Below the pieces are notes generated by a model. That model did not search any database and was not told the origin of the DNA. It worked only from the letters and a program-made list of their open reading frames with translations. 64,000 bases of DNA, taken from a virus. Shown here in pieces: positions 60,034 to 64,000 of the stretch; positions within the stretch are counted from its first letter, which is position 1, and every line of letters starts with the position of its first letter. Both the position numbers and the translations under genes were made by a program. The stretch lies in IMG/VR virus record IMGVR_UViG_3300037492_000170, positions 58,745-122,744 of that record. One strand, 5' to 3'.

Positions 60034-60106
60034 GGAGTATCACATCCATTCAACCTTCTCCTCCCGAATGGGGACACCCGGATGATGATACTCCCTTTTC
60101 TCTTTT
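60034..60106 (+). terminator. Stem-loop with U-rich tail after terL
   Basis: GGAGTATCACATCC (60034-60047) pairs with GGATGATGATACTCC (60080-60094) with a 2-nt bulge, enclosing a 32-nt loop, then CTTTTCTCTTTT. The stem is strong but the loop is large, so it may act as a terminator or as a processing/stability element between terL and the small-gene cluster. The SD of the next gene follows directly. Confidence 0.5.
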
Positions 60107-60115
60107 GGAGGCATA

Positions 60116-60397
60116 ATGGCAATTGAAGTATCAATTTTGGATGAGAATGAAAATGAAACAATACTAAAGGAGGCACAAGTGACTGAAAACTTGCCGGTAG
60201 TAGTGAAAGGTAAATTCCCTAGTCTGCAAGAACAGCTTAAACAACAGCTTAATGCTGCTCACCAGAGATGTGTAGAGGCTGGCAGGGTAATTCAACGGGC
60301 TGCAGAAGAGCGCGCAGAGTTGTGGGAGAAAATGGCGGATGAGAGTAAGGCTGCTTTGAAAAGAAACGTGGATGATTTCAACAAATTTGAGGGCTAA
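60116..60397 (+). CDS. Small helical protein, coiled-coil-like
   Basis: This 93-residue protein has an N-terminal charged beta part (MAIEVSILDENENETILKEA), then a long helix (SLQEQLKQQLNAAHQRCVEA; ERAELWEKMADESKAALKRN) with heptad-like spacing. Strong SD (TTTGGAGG). Unknown function; the first of the accessory cluster behind the stem-loop. Confidence 0.5.
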   Translation: MAIEVSILDENENETILKEAQVTENLPVVVKGKFPSLQEQLKQQLNAAHQRCVEAGRVIQRAAEERAELWEKMADESKAALKRNVDDFNKFEG

Positions 60398-60610
60398 ATG
60401 ATTATCTTAAAAAAATGTGTATGCAATAGTGCCTTCCAAGACGAAGAATACGGCGAAAACATACGTGTTCACAACATGTGTAACCCGGCGGGTAACAAAT
60501 TTACCAAAGCTGGGTGTTCGGTATGTGGCAGAGTCAAAGACATTGCCGCAGTCTCAATGGCAGATGATACAAAACTTTCCAAGAAAGAGAAAAAGAAGGG
60601 TAAAAAATGA
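60398..60610 (+). CDS. Zinc-ribbon-like small protein
   Basis: This 70-residue protein has Cys residues arranged as CVCN, HNMC and CSVCGRV, suggesting one metal site, and a Lys-rich C-terminus (KLSKKEKKKGKK). It starts directly after the stop of the previous gene and ends with a 4-bp overlap with the next (ATGA). Nucleic-acid binding is possible. Confidence 0.5.
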   Translation: MIILKKCVCNSAFQDEEYGENIRVHNMCNPAGNKFTKAGCSVCGRVKDIAAVSMADDTKLSKKEKKKGKK

Positions 60611-60885
60611 TACCTACCCCAGTGGAACTACTAGGACCGAATTTTGATGCCGGTATAGTAGAAAAATACATAGACCAGATTGAAGCGCAGATGTGGAATA
60701 GAAGGGGTAGGGATATGAGCTTATATATAGTAGTCCCTTCCGAGGAGCATCATGTAATTAAGATAATACAGGAGTGTATAGAGTTAAAAGGGTGGACTGT
60801 AACTGCGACTGGTATAGGAACATCGAAAGATCCGCCAGGAACACATATCGAATATGTTGTGAGACCCTCACGACCTAATGTATAA
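60607..60885 (+). CDS. Hypothetical accessory protein
   Basis: This 92-residue alpha/beta protein has MSLYIVVPSEEHHVIKIIQE and CIELKGWTVTATGIGTSKDP. Its short strand-helix-strand pattern has no catalytic motif. Start overlaps the previous stop. Unknown function. Confidence 0.5.
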   Translation: MIPTPVELLGPNFDAGIVEKYIDQIEAQMWNRRGRDMSLYIVVPSEEHHVIKIIQECIELKGWTVTATGIGTSKDPPGTHIEYVVRPSRPNV

Positions 60886-60894
60886 GGAAGTAAA

Positions 60895-61299
60895 ATGACC
60901 CATTTAGAACAACTTAGAGACGGAATACAACAACTAGTAGACAGTGATGGTCATTCTGATTGTTTTTTTAAAGAAAAACTCAACAGAATAGTAGAAATCG
61001 GTCCAAAAATCTGTGAAGATGAGGGAATGATAGCAGAAGTATGGGTACCCGCCGAGGTAAAAAAGAATATGCGGTTATCAGCAGACGCATTCAGGACTGA
61101 ACTAGATAAATTATCTATTCAGAAGATGTCATATGAGTTTGTTGACTATATGGTAGAGTGGAATGCCGGTAAGTTAGTGCTTGAAGACCTTGCATTTGAA
61201 TTAAAGGATGGCGAACCTGCCAAACATATTGGTGTAATTCATTTTCATTGGTTTCCATTATGTAAATATGACGAATGGGGGGGATATAATGAAATGTGA
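60895..61299 (+). CDS. Hypothetical accessory protein
   Basis: This 134-residue acidic protein has helices (MTHLEQLRDGIQQLVDSDGH; DAFRTELDKLSIQKMSYEF) and a His/Trp-rich end (GVIHFHWFPLCKYDEWGG). A GGAAG SD precedes the ATG. No family recognised. It overlaps the following zinc-type gene by 11 bp. Confidence 0.5.
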   Translation: MTHLEQLRDGIQQLVDSDGHSDCFFKEKLNRIVEIGPKICEDEGMIAEVWVPAEVKKNMRLSADAFRTELDKLSIQKMSYEFVDYMVEWNAGKLVLEDLAFELKDGEPAKHIGVIHFHWFPLCKYDEWGGYNEM

Positions 61300-61540
61300 A
61301 ACATGTATGTTTGCAACTAAAGCTAATCAACCGCAATATTACATATACTGTGTCAGGTATCCAAGGGTAGAGCAGAAAGAGAGAGGTACGTGGTGTGGGG
61401 AATGGCAGAATAAAATGAGTTTTGAGGATGTGCCGCGTCCACCAGAAAGTGCGTCTGGGTGGGTGGGAAGAAAGGAGCACGTTGGCACTACACTCTCCGA
61501 GCGATTCTTCAAATGGTTTCAAAGAAGGGGAGAGAAATGA
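61289..61540 (+). CDS. Small Cys-containing protein
   Basis: This 83-residue protein counts from the ATG that opens MKCETCMFATKA and follows GGGGGGAT; an in-frame ATG 21 nt upstream is also possible. Cys residues in CETC, YCVRYP and WCGEW fit a four-Cys zinc site. The C-terminus is basic (RFFKWFQRRGEK). Such small CxxC proteins are common in phage accessory clusters; the function is not known. Confidence 0.5.
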   Translation: MKCETCMFATKANQPQYYIYCVRYPRVEQKERGTWCGEWQNKMSFEDVPRPPESASGWVGRKEHVGTTLSERFFKWFQRRGEK

Positions 61541-61701
61541 CATTTGAGCAAAAGTGGGAAGAGTTGGAGCTTCATATCCAGCGAGAGATTGATGAGTGTG
61601 AGCGTATAGTAGCTAGGGATGACGATGATTGTTTTTCATACGGAGCACTCTCTACTTACATTAGGCTCAGAAAAGAGATGGAGAAAATAAGCGAATGGTA
61701 A
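61537..61701 (+). CDS. Small acidic helical protein, paralogue 1
   Basis: This is a 54-residue product beginning at the ATG that overlaps the previous TGA, with GGGGAGAG as SD; a longer reading starting upstream lacks such a signal. MTFEQKWEELELHIQREIDE resembles the start of the next gene (SEDKWSELALEIIHQKFELM), so the two look like tandem duplicates. Function unknown. Confidence 0.5.
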   Translation: MTFEQKWEELELHIQREIDECERIVARDDDDCFSYGALSTYIRLRKEMEKISEW

Positions 61702-61886
61702 CATCGGAAGATAAATGGTCTGAACTAGCGTTAGAAATAATACATCAAAAGTTTGAGCTTATGAACTCGATAACAGAAACAGAGATGGATAGAGACCTAG
61801 TAACCGTGAAACTAGGTGAGCTAAAAGCATTTACATTTTTACAAGTACTTATGGAAGAACTGGAGAAAGAATATGGAGAGGCTTAA
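61695..61886 (+). CDS. Small acidic helical protein, paralogue 2
   Basis: This 63-residue protein has an N-terminal half matching paralogue 1 (x-K-W-x-E-L-x-L-x-I). The C-terminal half is a hydrophobic helix (LGELKAFTFLQVLMEELEKE). Overlaps both neighbours by 7 to 14 bp. Function unknown. Confidence 0.5.
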   Translation: MVTSEDKWSELALEIIHQKFELMNSITETEMDRDLVTVKLGELKAFTFLQVLMEELEKEYGEA

Positions 61887-62253
61887 AGAGTTCAAATTCC
61901 GGTTTGACATGCCAGGATTCTCAACATCACTTGTGCAGCAATACAGTATCACATTTGATGATTCATGGCTCCGCTCGAATAGAGTGAGAAAGGCTGGGAC
62001 ACTAGCACTGACTTACCTCGTTGCTTGCACGGATGAATGCACTATCTTCCAAGATTGGCAGGATAAAGGTTATATAGCCAACATCTCACTGCTTGACCTA
62101 GATGCAGCCGGGACACCAATACGATGTATGACTTTCAGAGATTGTAAAGTGACAGAGATATACTACCCGTGGAGAAACGCAGAAGGTGATGGTGATTATT
62201 TCAATCGGGTGTATTTTAGATTCAAACGAATAGATACCAAATGTATGTTATAG
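61873..62253 (+). CDS. Orphan tail-tube-like protein (gp19-type)
   Basis: This 126-residue protein resembles the true tube protein of this phage along its length: LKEFKFRFDMPGF against LKQFKFRLEINGL, SLVQQYS against ALVQHFN, IFQDWQDKGY against YFEDWMNLC, NISLLDLDAAGTPIRCMTFR against NFTLYELDPRGDPSRVWEYK, and a final strand YFNRVYFRFKRID. It lies far from the tail genes, in the opposite direction, among small accessory genes. It might cap, compete with or regulate tube assembly, or be a relic. Confidence 0.65.
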   Translation: MERLKEFKFRFDMPGFSTSLVQQYSITFDDSWLRSNRVRKAGTLALTYLVACTDECTIFQDWQDKGYIANISLLDLDAAGTPIRCMTFRDCKVTEIYYPWRNAEGDGDYFNRVYFRFKRIDTKCML

Positions 62254-62262
62254 GAGGCTAAG

Positions 62263-62463
62263 ATGTTAGTACGCGCAAGATACAAAGAAGGTTATAATCC
62301 AGGAATAGAAGTGGTTATGGATATGAGCATAGAAGAAGCGGAAGTGTTCCACTATATAATGGACTGTGAGGTAGAACGTAACCTTACCACAACGGCTGAT
62401 TTTGCACAAGAGATACTAGATGTTTTATTAGTAGCAGAGGAAGACATAAAAGAATGGAACTAA
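62263..62463 (+). CDS. Hypothetical small protein
   Basis: This 66-residue acidic protein has a beta start (MLVRARYKEGYNPGIEVVMD) and helices (IEEAEVFHYIMDCEVERN; AQEILDVLLVAEEDIKEW). Good SD (AGGAGG). Overlaps the next gene by 10 bp. Unknown function. Confidence 0.5.
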   Translation: MLVRARYKEGYNPGIEVVMDMSIEEAEVFHYIMDCEVERNLTTTADFAQEILDVLLVAEEDIKEWN

Positions 62464-62822
62464 CACAATCTGATGAGTTCATTAAAGCTATTAACGGAGA
62501 GAAGGTATACACATACTACTTCGATGTGTTCTGGGATGTAAAAGAAAACACGATAATATTATCCCCTGCCAGGTCTGAGCATGAGTCTATGGCTGATTGT
62601 GGAGTGACCGGATACCGGAATGGAGACTCCTGGCATTTGCGAGTAAAAGAAACTAGCGCATCGGCAGCAATGAAGAAAGCAAAGCTGCGGCTTGCAGCAC
62701 ACATTGGCGCGTTGGCGCAACGAGTAATGGGTGCAGTGCCCGATGACCCATCCACACACATGGGAAGCGAGGGTACAAAGTTTCCAGGATATGAATGGGT
62801 GGATGAGGTATTCTCAGCATGA
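62454..62822 (+). CDS. Hypothetical accessory protein
   Basis: This 122-residue protein has a beta-rich first half (KVYTYYFDVFWDVKENTIIL) and then an Ala-rich helix (ASAAMKKAKLRLAAHIGALA). Overlaps the methyltransferase by 4 bp (ATGA), so the two are translationally coupled. No motif recognised. Confidence 0.5.
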   Translation: MELTQSDEFIKAINGEKVYTYYFDVFWDVKENTIILSPARSEHESMADCGVTGYRNGDSWHLRVKETSASAAMKKAKLRLAAHIGALAQRVMGAVPDDPSTHMGSEGTKFPGYEWVDEVFSA

Positions 62823-63544
62823 GACTTTCTTTAATTCCATACTTTGGCGGGAAAGGAGCAATCTATAAATGGATACTGGCAAACTTCCCAGAACACGATT
62901 ATTTGGTTGATGCCTTCGGCGGGAGTGGTGTTATTATCTTGAATGATAATGTGCCAGGGTTGTATAACGAAATAGACCCAGACCTGTTCTGGATGATGAT
63001 AAACATCAAATGGGCATGTGCCCAGTTTGTAGATAGATTGCGGGAAGTAGAATATTGTGAAAGCACTTGCAAGTCCGCTAGCAGATATTTTAAATTGGCG
63101 GAAGGAAGTTTTGACAGGTCGGTAGCCTACTATACGTGGCAACGAATGCGATATGCTGGCGGAGAAGCTGCCGGTAGAGGATTCAAATGGACTGGTAGAC
63201 AGACATGGGAAAACATGCTGCTAAAGTTGCCGGTAATCGCCCAGCGGTTGCAGAATATAACCATATCCAACAAAAGTGCGCTAGACTTGTTACCGCTTAA
63301 TCCTGCGGTCCAGCGGGGTAAAAAACCGCTAATATACCTGGACCCACCATATCCTAGCGAGTTGAGAACAAGAGGGTTGTACAAATACGAGTTCGACGAG
63401 CATGAGAAGCTAATGAAGCTGGTAGAACCCTACGCATTTGTGTTGTCAAGCTATGATAGCACGCTTCCTTACCCACACGTTAAGAAACCGACCAGAAACC
63501 AGAACGGCAAAGCCAGAGAAGAATACCTCTACATCCACGCCTGA
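62819..63544 (+). CDS. DNA adenine N6-methyltransferase, D12 class (Dam-like)
   Basis: This 241-residue protein has PYFGGKGAIYKWI (motif X, residues 7-20) and VDAFGGSGVIILN (motif I) at the N-terminus, and the catalytic YLDPPYPSELR (motif IV, DPPY) near residue 175. The order is that of alpha-class/D12 adenine methylases. YKYEFDEHEKLMKLVEPY and the final YLYIHA are typical too. It probably protects phage DNA from restriction or marks it. No cognate restriction gene is visible. A GC-rich repeat begins about 180 bp downstream. Confidence 0.85.
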   Translation: MRLSLIPYFGGKGAIYKWILANFPEHDYLVDAFGGSGVIILNDNVPGLYNEIDPDLFWMMINIKWACAQFVDRLREVEYCESTCKSASRYFKLAEGSFDRSVAYYTWQRMRYAGGEAAGRGFKWTGRQTWENMLLKLPVIAQRLQNITISNKSALDLLPLNPAVQRGKKPLIYLDPPYPSELRTRGLYKYEFDEHEKLMKLVEPYAFVLSSYDSTLPYPHVKKPTRNQNGKAREEYLYIHA

Positions 63545-63546
63545 AA

Positions 63547-63586
63547 TTTTTCCACCAATTTTTTCTTGAAACCCCTGGTGGAAAAA
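63547..63586 (+). repeat. 11-bp inverted repeat behind methyltransferase gene
   Basis: TTTTTCCACCA (63547-63557) and TGGTGGAAAAA (63576-63586) are perfect inverted arms around an 18-nt centre containing a T-run, just after the stop codon. No U-run follows the right arm, so it is a weak terminator candidate or a binding site. Confidence 0.4.
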
Positions 63587-63725
63587 CTTGCCGAAAATCA
63601 CTAATCGCGAAAAGGTGCCAAACAAATTCTGAGGGTTAGCTACACCAGCCCGCGCTGCGTTAACGTTATGATTACGATACGTTATCACCCTCCCCATATC
63701 CTTTCTTATATACACGCGCGGGAGT

Positions 63726-64000
63726 GACCCAGGTCGACCCCGCGACCCTCGACCCAGGTCGACCCCGCGACCCTCGACCCAGGTCGACCCCGCGACCCTC
63801 GACCCAGGTCGACCCCGCGACCCCGCGACCCTCGACCCTCGACCCAGGTCGACCCCGCGACCCCGCGACCCTCGACCCAGGTCGACCCCGCGACCCTCGA
63901 CCCAGGTCGACCCCGCGACCCTCGACCCAGGTCGACCCCGCGACCCTCGACCCAGGTCGACCCCGCGACCCTCGACCCAGGTCGACCCCGCGACCCTCGA
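63726..64000. repeat. GC-rich 25-bp tandem repeat at window end
   Basis: Ten units begin with GACCCAGG (at 63726, 63751, 63776, 63801, 63841, 63874, 63899, 63924, 63949 and 63974). Most are exactly 25 bp (GACCCAGGTCGACCCC plus GCGACCCTC); two are longer because of extra CCCCGCGA or GACCCTC segments. Each unit holds the dyad GGTCGACC. The very high GC content contrasts with the AT-rich phage, and the array runs into the end of the window. No gene is seen in it. Confidence 0.85.

Noticed and set aside
57274-60115. tRNA genes in intergenic gaps
   Set aside because: I looked for cloverleaf-like segments and a GTTCRA-type T-arm in the gaps and found none; a tRNAscan run would settle it.
61459-61536. 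N-terminal extension of the 54-residue protein
   Set aside because: The extension lies wholly inside the preceding gene and the internal ATG has a GGGGAGAG site and ATGA coupling.
62819-63544. Restriction-modification system
   Set aside because: Only the methyltransferase is present; the adjacent small genes show no restriction nuclease motif.
63726-64000. CRISPR array
   Set aside because: The units are contiguous 25-bp repeats without unique spacers and no cas genes are near.

Overview
This window is most of the genome of a contractile-tailed bacteriophage (myovirus-type Caudoviricetes). The evidence is a complete contractile-tail gene set: sheath, tube, tape measure, hub/spike, gp25-like wedge, gpJ-like and gpI-like baseplate proteins. 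It also has a HK97-type capsid, an XkdF-like prohead protease and a large terminase. The sequence is AT-rich. Ribosome binding sites are close to AGGAGG, and several promoters match the housekeeping sigma-70/sigma-A consensus (TTGACA, 17 bp, TATAAT). The host cannot be named; the signals would suit a Gram-positive host but do not prove it.

Layout. Positions 1 to about 42.9 kb lie on the minus strand and are read right to left: prohead protease, scaffold-like protein, major capsid protein, head-tail connector genes, sheath, tube, tail assembly chaperone with a -1 frameshift, tape measure, hub, spike, baseplate wedge, two very large appendage proteins (1756 and 1971 residues), then a cassette of tail-fibre modules mixed with two glycosyltransferases and a methyltransferase. 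A divergent regulatory region of about 650 bp (42.93 to 43.58 kb) follows. From 43.58 to 63.54 kb everything is on the plus strand: replication and recombination genes (DnaB-like helicase, primase with intein, SSB, UvsW-like helicase, RecA/UvsX, several PD-(D/E)XK nucleases, AAA+ ATPase), then the terminase genes, a run of small accessory genes and a D12-class adenine methyltransferase. The right end runs into a GC-rich 25-bp tandem repeat at the edge of the window.

Mobile elements are the most striking theme. Three free-standing HNH-type homing endonuclease genes sit between structural genes, and a 311-residue intein interrupts the primase TOPRIM motif. Two HNH genes are preceded by the same structured RNA: a three-way junction whose stems covary and whose conserved loop can pair with a downstream CUAAGG or with the Shine-Dalgarno sequence. 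I do not recognise this RNA. The third HNH gene has a different control device: a 10-bp hairpin that hides its Shine-Dalgarno sequence, with a consensus promoter placed so that transcripts starting there lose half the hairpin.

Other points of interest are a textbook U UUU UUA slippery site in the tail chaperone, a 1971-residue fibre with roughly 990 residues of regular heptads that create many N-x-S sequons close to phage glycosyltransferase genes, an orphan tail-tube-like gene in the accessory region, and repeated domains inserted in the sheath. No portal, DNA polymerase or lysis gene was recognised, so the genome probably extends beyond the window.
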